Source: Bacteroidales bacterium
Lineage (GTDB): Bacteria; Bacteroidota; Bacteroidia; Bacteroidales; ML635J-15
Length of the DNA stretch: 5,398 bases
Reading direction: 5' to 3'
Assembly: GCA_028697515.1 (NCBI GenBank)
Contig: JAQVEY010000102.1
Span: 1 to 5,398 of the forward strand
The position numbers and the translations under genes are program-made. Of this stretch, positions 1 to 5,398 are shown one piece after another. Within the stretch, counting starts at the first letter, position 1; the number at the start of each line of letters is the position of its first letter. The notes beneath the pieces are model-generated. The model had not been told where the DNA came from, searched no databases, and saw only the letters and a list, made by a program, of their open reading frames with translations.

Positions 1-47
1 GAAACAACTGCGGTAACACCAATAATTATATAAATGAGATTTTCCAT
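1..47 (-). CDS. N-terminal fragment of a probable membrane-anchored protein (runs off left edge)
   Basis: Reading leftward on the minus strand, an ATG at 47-45 shares its A with the last base of the holA stop codon (TAATG arrangement). It opens a frame that stays open to the edge of the window, giving MENLIYIIIGVTAVV. The stretch after MEN is entirely hydrophobic and looks like the start of an N-terminal membrane anchor or signal anchor. The 1-base stop/start overlap suggests translational coupling to holA in one operon. Only 15 residues are visible, so the family cannot be named. Proteins with an N-terminal anchor such as RmuC or RNase Y would fit, but this is a guess. The frame being a real gene is moderately supported by the overlap geometry and the membrane-like composition. 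Confidence 0.5.
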   Translation of the reverse strand, partial: MENLIYIIIGVTAVV

Positions 48-1048
48 TAATGCAATATTTTATAAATTAGTTCTTTTGCTAGATCCGCATCACCAATATC
101 GTTAGCATCAACACCTTTAAGTTTCATATCTGTTTCGCGCAGGTAACTAACAATATTTACCAGCTTACCTAATGGGTAATTGGATGCGGCTTTAAGATAC
201 TCCTCAGCAAAGTAAGGTTTAACGCCCAATGCTGTTGCAACAGAATCGCGACTTTTTCTTTCAAGTGTATGAACTTTTATAAGCTTGGAATAATAATCAA
301 ACAATCTCGCAACAGTTGCAATAAGAGGATTACCTTTTGGGTCTTTTCCAAAATAATCCATTATTTTATATACCTTAAGCTTATCTTTCTCACCTAATGC
401 TTTTTGTAATTCAAAAATATTAAAATCTCTGTTTATTCCAATGTTTCTTGCTATATCGTCTTTAAGAATCTGTGAACCAGGTACTTGGGTAATTGCCAAT
501 TTACTTATTTCGTTTGCTAATCTGCTTAAATCTGAGCCAATACTTTCATATAATAATCTTAAAGCCTCTGGGTGTATAGTAAGATTTTCCTTTTTCAAAC
601 TGTTGGTTATCCACGGATAAATTTCTTTTTCATACAATTTTTTTGATTCGAATACAACACCGTTTTTCAATATCAAATTGTTGACTTTTAATCTTTTATC
701 AAGTGTTTTAGTTTGTTTAAATCCAAAAACTAACATAGTAGATTTCACTGGATTTTCAACATAAGTTTCAAAAACTTTAAAATCCTTCAAATCTTGAGCT
801 TCTTTAACAATTACTACTTGCAAGTTTGCCATCATTGGATAACGACGAGCCATCTCGATAATATCCACTGCATTAGTATCCTTACCGTAAACAATAGTCT
901 GATTAAATGCCTTTTCGGATTCAGAAAGGACATTTTTCTGAATAAAACTTATCAACTCATCAATAAAATAAGACTCTTCGCCATAAAACAAGTATATGGG
1001 TTTAAATATTTTATTTTTTAAGTTCTCAAGAATATTTTCAAATTCCAT
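47..1048 (-). CDS. holA: DNA polymerase III subunit delta (clamp-loader subunit)
   Basis: This 333-residue protein has the usual length and layout of HolA, the delta subunit of the replicative clamp loader. Delta binds and opens the beta sliding clamp so that the DnaX complex can load it on primed DNA; it acts in the cytoplasm. Visible family features are the N-terminal YLFYGEESYFID (about residues 19-30), the segment around PMMANLQVVIVKEAQDL (71-87) in the clamp-interacting domain, the GSDLSRLANEISKL helix (171-184), FNIFELQKALGEKD (209-222) opening the C-terminal collar domain, and LRETDMKLKG (303-312) near the end. As expected for delta, there is no Walker A GKT/GKS motif. The ATG at 1048-1046 lacks a Shine-Dalgarno sequence, as is common in Bacteroidota. 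A TAACTTTG promoter-like site lies just upstream. Its stop overlaps the start of the next minus-strand gene. Confidence 0.95.
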   Translation of the reverse strand: MEFENILENLKNKIFKPIYLFYGEESYFIDELISFIQKNVLSESEKAFNQTIVYGKDTNAVDIIEMARRYPMMANLQVVIVKEAQDLKDFKVFETYVENPVKSTMLVFGFKQTKTLDKRLKVNNLILKNGVVFESKKLYEKEIYPWITNSLKKENLTIHPEALRLLYESIGSDLSRLANEISKLAITQVPGSQILKDDIARNIGINRDFNIFELQKALGEKDKLKVYKIMDYFGKDPKGNPLIATVARLFDYYSKLIKVHTLERKSRDSVATALGVKPYFAEEYLKAASNYPLGKLVNIVSYLRETDMKLKGVDANDIGDADLAKELIYKILH

Positions 1049-1070
1049 ATATAATATAATATTGAGCTTA

Positions 1071-1078
1071 CAAAGTTA
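1071..1078 (-). promoter_or_regulatory. holA: Putative Bacteroidota -7 promoter element for holA
   Basis: The minus strand reads TAACTTTG here, an exact match to the Bacteroidota -7 consensus TAnnTTTG. It lies about 23 bases upstream of the holA ATG, which would give a short leader. The nearest TTTG that could serve as a -33 element (minus strand 1097-1094) is only 15 bp away, shorter than the usual 17-23, so the upstream half is weak. Confidence 0.45.
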
Positions 1079-1122
1079 AAAAAACACAGCTAACAAACAG
1101 ATTTATATGGTAAAATAATTTC

Positions 1123-1130
1123 TATATTTG
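1123..1130 (+). promoter_or_regulatory. Putative Bacteroidota -7 promoter element for the 1162-3382 gene pair
   Basis: TATATTTG matches TAnnTTTG exactly and sits 31 bases before the ATG at 1162. No TTG lies at the expected -33 distance; the closest is TTTA at 1102-1105, 17 bp upstream of the element. It is back to back with the holA element in the 113-bp divergent spacer, so the two transcription units appear to start independently. Confidence 0.5.
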
Positions 1131-1161
1131 TCATTCAAATAAATTCTTTAAACTAAATGAT

Positions 1162-1761
1162 ATGCAGAAAATTATAATCTCAATCTTTGGAATAATCATT
1201 TCGCTTAGCATGTTTGCAAGCACTGATATTATATCCATGTGCGAAATGAATCAACTCTACTACCCAATTAGAAAAAAAGATAGCATTAAGTCAGACACCA
1301 TTTATAATGCAAAAAGAATGGGTAATGAAATAAAAATGACATTAAATAAAGCAGGTGAATTTGGTATGCTAATAAATGAGAACCAGGTTATTTGCGTTAA
1401 AAATGATGGATTCACAGGATTTGGAACAAAGAATCCTCAATATAGAGTTGATGTTTGCGGAAGTATCAGAGCTAGTGAAGAACTAATAGTTGAAGCAAAT
1501 GAATGGTGTGATTTTGTTTTTGACGAAGACTATTGTCTGGAACCTTTTAGAGAAAGAATAACAGCAATTAAATCAAACAAACATCTTCCATATATTAAAT
1601 CTGAAGACGAAATTTTGAATAACGGAATTTCAGTATCTGAAACAATAAGTGGATTGCTACGAAATGTTGAAGAAATGTATCTATATATTGAAAAACTAGA
1701 AGAGAGAATTAGTTTGTTGGAAGAAGAAAATAGAAAATTAAGTTCTGCTTCTAATGACTAA
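1162..1761 (+). CDS. Exported tail-fibre/S74-like small protein with C-terminal coiled coil, function unknown
   Basis: A 199-residue protein with an N-terminal signal peptide (about residues 1-20: short basic start, hydrophobic IIISIFGIIISLSMF, then small residues). Residues 83-104 carry GFTGFGTKNPQYRVDVCG plus SIRA, the Bacteroidota form of the 'GIGTxxP..kLdVnGtIrA' motif seen in phage tail-fibre-like and peptidase S74-related repeats. The following part (CDFVFDEDY at 116-124, NKHLP at 139-143, NNG at 153-155) matches the usual 'sDyVFe.dY.L ... HLPgi.s...v..nG' C-terminal region of these cell-surface proteins. Residues 165-194 form a likely coiled coil (NVEEMYLYIEKLEERISLLE...), suggesting oligomerisation. 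I do not see an intact S74 autoprotease catalytic core, so it is probably not self-cleaving. The stop overlaps the next gene by 8 bp, implying coupled translation and perhaps a joint role at the cell surface. Biological function is not known to me. Confidence 0.8.
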   Translation: MQKIIISIFGIIISLSMFASTDIISMCEMNQLYYPIRKKDSIKSDTIYNAKRMGNEIKMTLNKAGEFGMLINENQVICVKNDGFTGFGTKNPQYRVDVCGSIRASEELIVEANEWCDFVFDEDYCLEPFRERITAIKSNKHLPYIKSEDEILNNGISVSETISGLLRNVEEMYLYIEKLEERISLLEEENRKLSSASND

Positions 1762-3382
1762 AATTCGTTTCACATATATTGTTTTTTTGCTACTGCTTTC
1801 GAGTAGATTAATTTCTCAACAGTATGACACATTAAGAATAAAAGAAGATTATGATTATTATTCGGAGTATTTAGTTTTTAACAATTATAAGCTGTGTACC
1901 TTACATCCTGACAAAGATTGGAATACATTTGGAGATGGAGTATCTAAAATTTTGGATGGCTATATCGACTTATATCTGACAACCAAAGATAAAGCATATT
2001 TATATAAATTCGTGCATCAATCTCTTTGCATGATTGAAAACAGAAACGATATAAATCCTGAAGCTTCGACAAAAACTCCGAAATGGACAGAAACACCACT
2101 ATCAACATATACTGACGGCTACATTATAGGGACATTCTCACGTTTCGTTCATTTAATAAAAGTACTTGAGCCCGAACTAATTGAATTGGAACTTTATCAG
2201 TTTGACGAAATCAATCCTGATTTGTATGAACCCAATACTTGTAATTGCAATTATACTAATCAAAAATTCAACACAATTGGAGAATATGCACAATGGCTTG
2301 AAGACAGGACTAGGGAGACCCTTGATTATTTTGTTTACAGAGGCTTATGGGATGACAAAAAAGGAGTTTTACAAACCAGCGGAGAGCTCGTCATTAATAT
2401 GCAAACAGGGTTTGCGAGGTGTTTATTATATACAGGACTAAGCACAGGCAATGAGGATTATCTACGAATGGCAGATACTATTGCCTCACTCTACAAATCA
2501 CAAGTGAAATTCCATGATAGATGCACAAAACAAAGATATAATTCTCCGGTATTACGTTATGACAGCAATAAAGATTCGTATTGGTGGTATCATTCGGGTT
2601 GGAGTTTATCATATAGAGAATGTGGCAGATCGTTATTTATAAAAGTCCCTAATTATTTAGCATTTACAGAATATATTGAAGATATTAATCATGGAACTAT
2701 TGTTATGATGTATCCTTACGAATACTATCAATTCGGCAAGGGTAAATATTTCGACGAAACTGATATGATAAGATTTAAAAATACATTTAAGAATAACATT
2801 TACGATAATGGAAAATATAACCTTGGGGTTGATGGTAGTACAGGAAAGACATATACAGAATCAAAATACAGACCCGATCAAATAGTTACAATACGCGAGA
2901 CTTGTGCAATAGGTTTTTCAAATTGGGCAGATTTCGACTTTGATACTGCTAACAACTCTTCTACTGTATATGAAATAATTATGAATGATTATATAAAATT
3001 ACTGGCATCAAAAACAGAAGTACCAAAATTTTATGCTGGGCAAAAATGCATGGGACACGCCCAACTGGTTGCTCAACAATGGAAGCGTGAAAAAACAGAT
3101 TTACATCTGTACAATCGTGATATGGTTTATGATCAGGACTTTTCCGCTAAAGCTCAGATAGTAATTGAGCCTGAATATAACAGAGCTTTAATAAACAAAA
3201 CCAAACAACCTATTGCATTACCTAAAAAATTTATTGACGGTGGTGATTATAACAGGTTTGTAATAGAACCTGATGTTAAAGTTAATCTTGTTGCAGGTGA
3301 ATCTGTTCGTATCAAACAAGGATTTTACCTTAAAAAAGGAGCAGAATTAAAGATTAGTTTGTCTGAAAAAGAAAATCAGTAA
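1754..3382 (+). CDS. Exported probable helical-toroid protein, putative glycan-active enzyme; function unknown
   Basis: A 542-residue protein with a clear signal peptide (hydrophobic IVFLLLLSSRLIS, predicted cleavage near residue 21 before QQYD). Segments such as ILDGYIDLYLTTKDKAYLYKFV (66-87) and LYTGLSTGNEDYLRMADTIA (225-244) follow the 'LY.tTgd..YL..A' helix-hairpin pattern of (alpha/alpha)6 toroids found in glycoside hydrolases, polysaccharide lyases and epimerases. Candidate active-site stretches are the aromatic YWWYHSGWSLSYRECGRS (276-293) and EDINHG (309-314), followed by a DMIRFKNTF helix (337-345). The C-terminal 35 or so residues (VNLVAGESVRIKQGFYLKKGA, 510-530) resemble a small beta module common at the ends of secreted Bacteroidota proteins. 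The start overlaps the upstream gene by 8 bp; this ATG gives a good signal peptide. The fold is an inference from pattern; no enzyme family is assigned. Several cysteines (CNC at 163-165, C257, C290, C384, C432) could form disulfides after export. Confidence 0.75.
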   Translation: MTKIRFTYIVFLLLLSSRLISQQYDTLRIKEDYDYYSEYLVFNNYKLCTLHPDKDWNTFGDGVSKILDGYIDLYLTTKDKAYLYKFVHQSLCMIENRNDINPEASTKTPKWTETPLSTYTDGYIIGTFSRFVHLIKVLEPELIELELYQFDEINPDLYEPNTCNCNYTNQKFNTIGEYAQWLEDRTRETLDYFVYRGLWDDKKGVLQTSGELVINMQTGFARCLLYTGLSTGNEDYLRMADTIASLYKSQVKFHDRCTKQRYNSPVLRYDSNKDSYWWYHSGWSLSYRECGRSLFIKVPNYLAFTEYIEDINHGTIVMMYPYEYYQFGKGKYFDETDMIRFKNTFKNNIYDNGKYNLGVDGSTGKTYTESKYRPDQIVTIRETCAIGFSNWADFDFDTANNSSTVYEIIMNDYIKLLASKTEVPKFYAGQKCMGHAQLVAQQWKREKTDLHLYNRDMVYDQDFSAKAQIVIEPEYNRALINKTKQPIALPKKFIDGGDYNRFVIEPDVKVNLVAGESVRIKQGFYLKKGAELKISLSEKENQ

Positions 3383-3392
3383 TAATTTATTT

Positions 3393-3842
3393 CTATTGGG
3401 CAGCTAAAACCGCCTCGGACAATACTGATTTTTGTTGTAATCCAACTGCTTTCCAAATCATTTCTCCATCCTTAAATATCATCAAAGTAGGAATACTTTG
3501 AATTTGATATCTTTCAGTAATTTCAGTTTCGATATCAACATTTACTTTGATAACAATAAGTTTATCACCCATTTCCGTTTTTAATTCATCAATTATCGGA
3601 GATTGCGATTTGCATGGTTGACACCAGTCGGCATAAAAATCAACTAAAACAGGTATTTGACCACTAATCGTTTCATCAAACGAAGCTGTTTTACCTTCGA
3701 CCGATACTTCACCTGTTTGATTGTCTGTTTGATTGTCCTTTTGTCCTTTTTCAGGGCTGTTACAACTAAAAGCTATTAGAACTGCAATAGCTACTGTTAA
3801 AATCCAAGCATTTTTTTTCATTTCACGAATCTTTTTTATCAT
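3393..3842 (-). CDS. Thioredoxin-fold lipoprotein (periplasm-facing)
   Basis: A thioredoxin-family protein with the active site ADWCQPCK (WCQPC at residues 73-77) preceded by VLVDFY, and the conserved cis-proline in SIPTL (P118). Residue numbers refer to the 149-residue form. The N-terminus is a lipoprotein signal: basic residues, hydrophobic WILTVAIAVLIAF, then Cys27 followed by a polar linker with DNQT repeats, so the domain is probably anchored on the periplasmic side of a membrane. It would reduce or exchange disulfides; the WCxPC form is thioredoxin-like rather than DsbA-like. Two starts are possible: ATG at 3842, overlapping the upstream gene by 20 bp, or the ATG at 3821 (MKKNAW), one base after that gene's TGA. 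The second gives 142 residues, a more standard lipoprotein signal and typical stop-start spacing, and I slightly prefer it. It is co-transcribed with the DUF6132-like gene. Confidence 0.9.
   Translation of the reverse strand: MIKKIREMKKNAWILTVAIAVLIAFSCNSPEKGQKDNQTDNQTGEVSVEGKTASFDETISGQIPVLVDFYADWCQPCKSQSPIIDELKTEMGDKLIVIKVNVDIETEITERYQIQSIPTLMIFKDGEMIWKAVGLQQKSVLSEAVLAAQ
3713..3737. repeat. Two-copy 12-bp tandem repeat in the thioredoxin lipoprotein linker
   Basis: CTGTTTGATTGT occurs twice in direct succession (3713-3724 and 3725-3736) with one further matching base. It is in frame and encodes DNQTDNQT on the minus strand, in the flexible linker between the lipidated Cys and the thioredoxin domain. 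Gain or loss of a unit would change linker length by four residues without a frameshift. Confidence 0.85.
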
Positions 3843-4068
3843 TATTATCTATTTCACTTTTAATATCCTTTTTTAGCTTGTCGGTAATAAATAAACCACT
3901 CACCAAGTATCCTATAACAAAACCATAGAGTGAAGTAATATACCATTTAGACTGCAAAGGGCAAGCCCCCGAAGCACAGCCAACATATTTCCAATATAAA
4001 AAACCTCCCAATCCTCCTAAAACGCTCAAGGAAATTCTAAAAATCAACTTTTTTCTAAATGTATTCAT
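3823..4068 (-). CDS. DUF6132-like small membrane protein with GCxSGxCP loop
   Basis: An 81-residue protein with two likely transmembrane helices (about residues 9-28 and 43-61). They are joined by a loop reading GCASGACPLQS (30-40), the signature of the DUF6132 family (VGC.SG.CP..S followed by a YG...G second helix). Basic residues at the N-terminus (RKK, R11) and after helix 2 (KLKKD) predict both ends in the cytoplasm and the two-cysteine loop (C31, C36) on the periplasmic side. The family has no firmly established function that I know of. The downstream gene encodes a periplasm-facing thioredoxin lipoprotein, so a role in thiol redox chemistry or sulfur handling is an attractive inference. 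This is the first gene of the minus-strand operon and is preceded by the best promoter match in the window. Confidence 0.8.
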   Translation of the reverse strand: MNTFRKKLIFRISLSVLGGLGGFLYWKYVGCASGACPLQSKWYITSLYGFVIGYLVSGLFITDKLKKDIKSEIDNNDKKDS

Positions 4069-4085
4069 ATTTTTATTGCACTAAA

Positions 4086-4118
4086 CAAAAATAATCCAAT
4101 TTTGTTCTCGCACTCAAA
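4086..4118 (-). promoter_or_regulatory. Putative Bacteroidota promoter (-33/-7) for the DUF6132-thioredoxin operon
   Basis: On the minus strand, TTTG (4118-4115) is followed after 21 bp by TATTTTTG (4093-4086), matching the Bacteroidota TTTG ... TAnnTTTG promoter with spacing inside the usual 17-23 range. The -7 element ends 18 bases before the ATG at 4068, giving a short leader. Both halves are present, making this the most complete promoter in the window. Confidence 0.6.
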
Positions 4119-4201
4119 GTTTTTGGTAAAATCAATAAAATCTATTAACAATATTTTTAGTTTTCACGAGTTTTATCATATTTATAAAAGCCAAAGACTA
4201 C

Positions 4202-4209
4202 TATTTTTG
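4202..4209 (+). promoter_or_regulatory. Putative Bacteroidota -7 promoter element for the HAD gene
   Basis: TATTTTTG is an exact TAnnTTTG match, 17 bases before the ATG at 4227. The -33 half is weak: only TTTA at 4181-4184, with the same 17-bp spacing seen for the site at 1123. A start of transcription about 6-8 bases downstream would fall only a few bases before the TTG at 4221, which favours the ATG at 4227 as the real start codon. Confidence 0.5.
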
Positions 4210-4226
4210 CACACCAAAATTTGTGT

Positions 4227-4913
4227 ATGATTTATAAAAATGTATATATCGATCTCGACAGAACATTGTGGGATTTTGAGACTAATTCGAAAGAAACACT
4301 AAATGAAATTTTCTTGCATTATGGCATTAACAATTATTGTGAGTTTATTGAATTTTATAAAACATATAGAAAAATAAATGATGATTTGTGGTGTAAATAC
4401 AGATCAAATCAAATTACAAAAGAAATTCTTAGCTGGAAACGGTTTTACCTTACAAATTTAAGTTTTGGATTTGATGATGAAAATATAGCAAATAAAATGG
4501 GCAAGGATTATATTAATAATAGTCCATATAAAACAAAGCTGTTTCCTTATACTCATGAGATATTAAAATATTTGTCTGAGAAGTACAATCTATATTTAAT
4601 TACAAACGGATTTAAAGAAGTACAATATTTAAAAATAAAGAACTGCGATATAGAAAAATATTTTAAAAATATTTTCACATCCGAAGAAGTTGGTTTTAGT
4701 AAGCCTAATATAAAATATTTTGAATATGTTTTAGAGTCAACCCGTTCAAAGCCTGTGAATTCTATTGTTATTGGAGATGACTTGGAAGTAGATATAAAAG
4801 GAGCTATACAACTTGGAATTGATACTATTTGGTTCAAAAGTGGTGATGACAATCAAGAAGGGCAATCAAAATATATAGTTAATTCACTAAAGGAAATAAG
4901 CGAAATACTTTAA
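4227..4913 (+). CDS. YjjG-family HAD hydrolase, probable 5'-nucleotidase
   Basis: A 228-residue haloacid dehalogenase superfamily phosphatase. Motif I is IDLDRTLWDFETN with nucleophile D9 and acid D11, motif II is LITNG with T126, motif III is SKPN with K159, and motif IV is IGDDLEVD with D184 and D189, so all catalytic motifs are intact. The helical cap lies between motifs I and II (about residues 18-105). The DLDrTLWDFetNs start is characteristic of the YjjG group, which in E. coli dephosphorylates pyrimidine nucleoside monophosphates, including noncanonical ones, and is cytoplasmic. Substrate here is inferred from family only. An in-frame TTG at 4221 would add two residues, but the ATG at 4227 gives the normal N-terminus and fits the promoter position. 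It is monocistronic or read through into the transposase gene 24 bp downstream; the C-terminus looks complete. Confidence 0.9.
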   Translation: MIYKNVYIDLDRTLWDFETNSKETLNEIFLHYGINNYCEFIEFYKTYRKINDDLWCKYRSNQITKEILSWKRFYLTNLSFGFDDENIANKMGKDYINNSPYKTKLFPYTHEILKYLSEKYNLYLITNGFKEVQYLKIKNCDIEKYFKNIFTSEEVGFSKPNIKYFEYVLESTRSKPVNSIVIGDDLEVDIKGAIQLGIDTIWFKSGDDNQEGQSKYIVNSLKEISEIL

Positions 4914-4933
4914 TACTAATTCTTTAAAAAGTA
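4906..4933. repeat. Imperfect inverted repeat between the HAD stop and the transposase start
   Basis: TACTTT (4906-4911) can pair with AAAGTA (4928-4933). AA (4912-4913) can then pair with TT (4924-4925) across a 2-base bulge, leaving a 10-base loop. It covers the HAD stop codon and ends 4 bases before the transposase ATG. IS200/IS605 elements carry bulged hairpins at their ends and in the tnpA leader, so this may be the left-end or leader hairpin. The stem is short and AT-rich and could be chance. No T-run follows it, so it is not a convincing terminator. Confidence 0.3.
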
Positions 4934-5398
4934 CACTATGCCAGGAACATATTCAAAATTTTATATTCAATTAGTTTTTGCCGTTAAAAACAGACAAAGT
5001 CTTATTTCAAGTGTTTGGGAGGAAAATTTGCATAAATATATAACCGGAATAATTCAGGAAAAGGGACAAAAACTAATTGCAATTAACGGGATGCCTGATC
5101 ATTTGCATATTTTCATAGGACTAAAACCGTCATGTTGCATTTCTGATCTTGTTAGAGAAATTAAGAAAGCTTCTAATAAATGGATTAAAGAAAATAAATT
5201 AACGACATACAAATTCGAATGGCAGGAAGGGTTTGGAGCATTTTCTTACTCTGAATCATGCATAGATAACGTTTATAATTATATTCTAAATCAAAAAAAT
5301 CATCACAAAAAAAGCAGGTTCAAGGACGAGTATTACAAATTGCTAAAAGAATTTAGTGTTGAATATGAAGACCAGTATCTTTTTAATTGGATTGATGA
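4913..5398 (+). mobile_element. Partial IS200/IS605-like element (left boundary uncertain, right end off window)
   Basis: The intact tnpA implies an IS200-type element or a domesticated Y1-transposase locus. IS200-type elements make no target-site duplication and have no terminal inverted repeats, so the left boundary cannot be fixed from this sequence. It must lie at or near the end of the HAD gene, perhaps within the 4906-4933 inverted repeat. The right end lies outside the window. Confidence 0.55.
4938..5398 (+). CDS. tnpA: IS200/IS605-family Y1 (HUH) transposase TnpA, stop codon beyond right edge
   Basis: Reading from ATG 4938, the frame is open for 153 codons to the window edge (MPGTYSKFYIQLVFAVKNRQ...). 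It is a Y1 transposase of the single-strand 'copy-out/paste-in' type. The metal-binding HUH motif is MPDHLHIFIG (H55, H57). The catalytic tyrosine lies in NYILNQ (Y115, with the YxxxQ partner Q119), and the intervening WQEGFGAFSYSES (95-107) and trailing HHKK (122-125) are typical of Bacteroidota IS200-like TnpA. Proteins of this type are about 150 residues, so almost the whole protein is here and all key residues are intact; only the stop and last residues are missing. No TnpB/IscB-type accessory gene is visible, but the sequence ends here. The ATG lies 24 bp after the HAD stop, which leaves little room for a standard left end. Confidence 0.92.
   Translation, partial: MPGTYSKFYIQLVFAVKNRQSLISSVWEENLHKYITGIIQEKGQKLIAINGMPDHLHIFIGLKPSCCISDLVREIKKASNKWIKENKLTTYKFEWQEGFGAFSYSESCIDNVYNYILNQKNHHKKSRFKDEYYKLLKEFSVEYEDQYLFNWID

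Noticed and set aside
794..1021. 75-codon plus-strand open frame antisense to holA
   Set aside because: It lies wholly inside holA on the opposite strand and its translation has no recognisable domain; it is a shadow frame in AT-rich DNA.
1157..1174. ATG at 1157 as an upstream start for the exported gene
   Set aside because: It is out of frame with the 1162 gene and stops after a few codons; at most it is a chance mini-frame.
1162..1761. Phage origin for the tail-fibre-like gene
   Set aside because: No other phage genes are present, it has a signal peptide, and such motifs are common in ordinary Bacteroidota exported proteins.
2181..2441. 86-codon plus-strand frame inside the toroid gene
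   Set aside because: It overlaps in another frame the continuous, signal-peptide-bearing 542-codon gene and shows no family features.
3363..3379. CTGA ... TCAG as a terminator hairpin at the end of the toroid gene
   Set aside because: The stem is only 4 bp with a 9-base loop and no following T-run, too weak to call.
4221..4226. TTG at 4221 as the HAD start codon
   Set aside because: It adds only two residues before the normal family N-terminus and lies almost at the predicted transcription start; the ATG at 4227 is preferred.
4553..4852. 99-codon minus-strand frame antisense to the HAD gene
   Set aside because: It sits opposite the conserved HAD motifs III and IV, whose coding constraint explains its openness; no independent evidence supports it.

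Overview
The window is AT-rich, compact DNA that looks like a chromosome segment from a Bacteroidota (Bacteroidetes-type) bacterium. Four of its intergenic sites match the Bacteroidota -7 promoter consensus TAnnTTTG. Genes start without clear Shine-Dalgarno sequences. Several proteins are lineage-typical: a short 'GxGTxNP ... LDV.G.IRA' tail-fibre-like protein, a C-terminal 'AGE.V.IK.GF..K.GA' module, a DUF6132-type membrane protein and a YjjG-type HAD phosphatase.

Layout from left to right: (1) Minus strand: the first codons of an unidentified membrane protein (1-47), overlapping the stop of holA, the DNA polymerase III delta subunit (47-1048). (2) A 113-bp divergent spacer with one promoter-like site facing each way. 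(3) Plus strand: two overlapping genes for exported proteins, a small tail-fibre/S74-like coiled-coil protein (1162-1761) and a 542-residue probable helical-toroid protein (1754-3382). This pair is the least understood part of the window. (4) Convergent with it, across only 10 bp, a minus-strand two-gene operon: a DUF6132-like two-TM protein with a GCxSGxCP loop (3823-4068), then a thioredoxin-fold lipoprotein with a WCQPC active site (3393-3842). (5) A 158-bp divergent promoter region. (6) Plus strand: a YjjG-family HAD nucleotidase (true start probably the ATG at 4227), followed 24 bp later by an IS200/IS605-type Y1 (HUH) transposase gene that runs off the right edge.

The genes form separate functional blocks: replication (holA), an exported protein pair of unknown role, an envelope thiol-redox pair, nucleotide housekeeping, and a small mobile element. 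I found no RNA genes and no CRISPR array. No stretch longer than 300 bp lacks a gene. I see no clearly new defence or mobile system. The best candidates for follow-up are the 1162-3382 gene pair and the redox pair.
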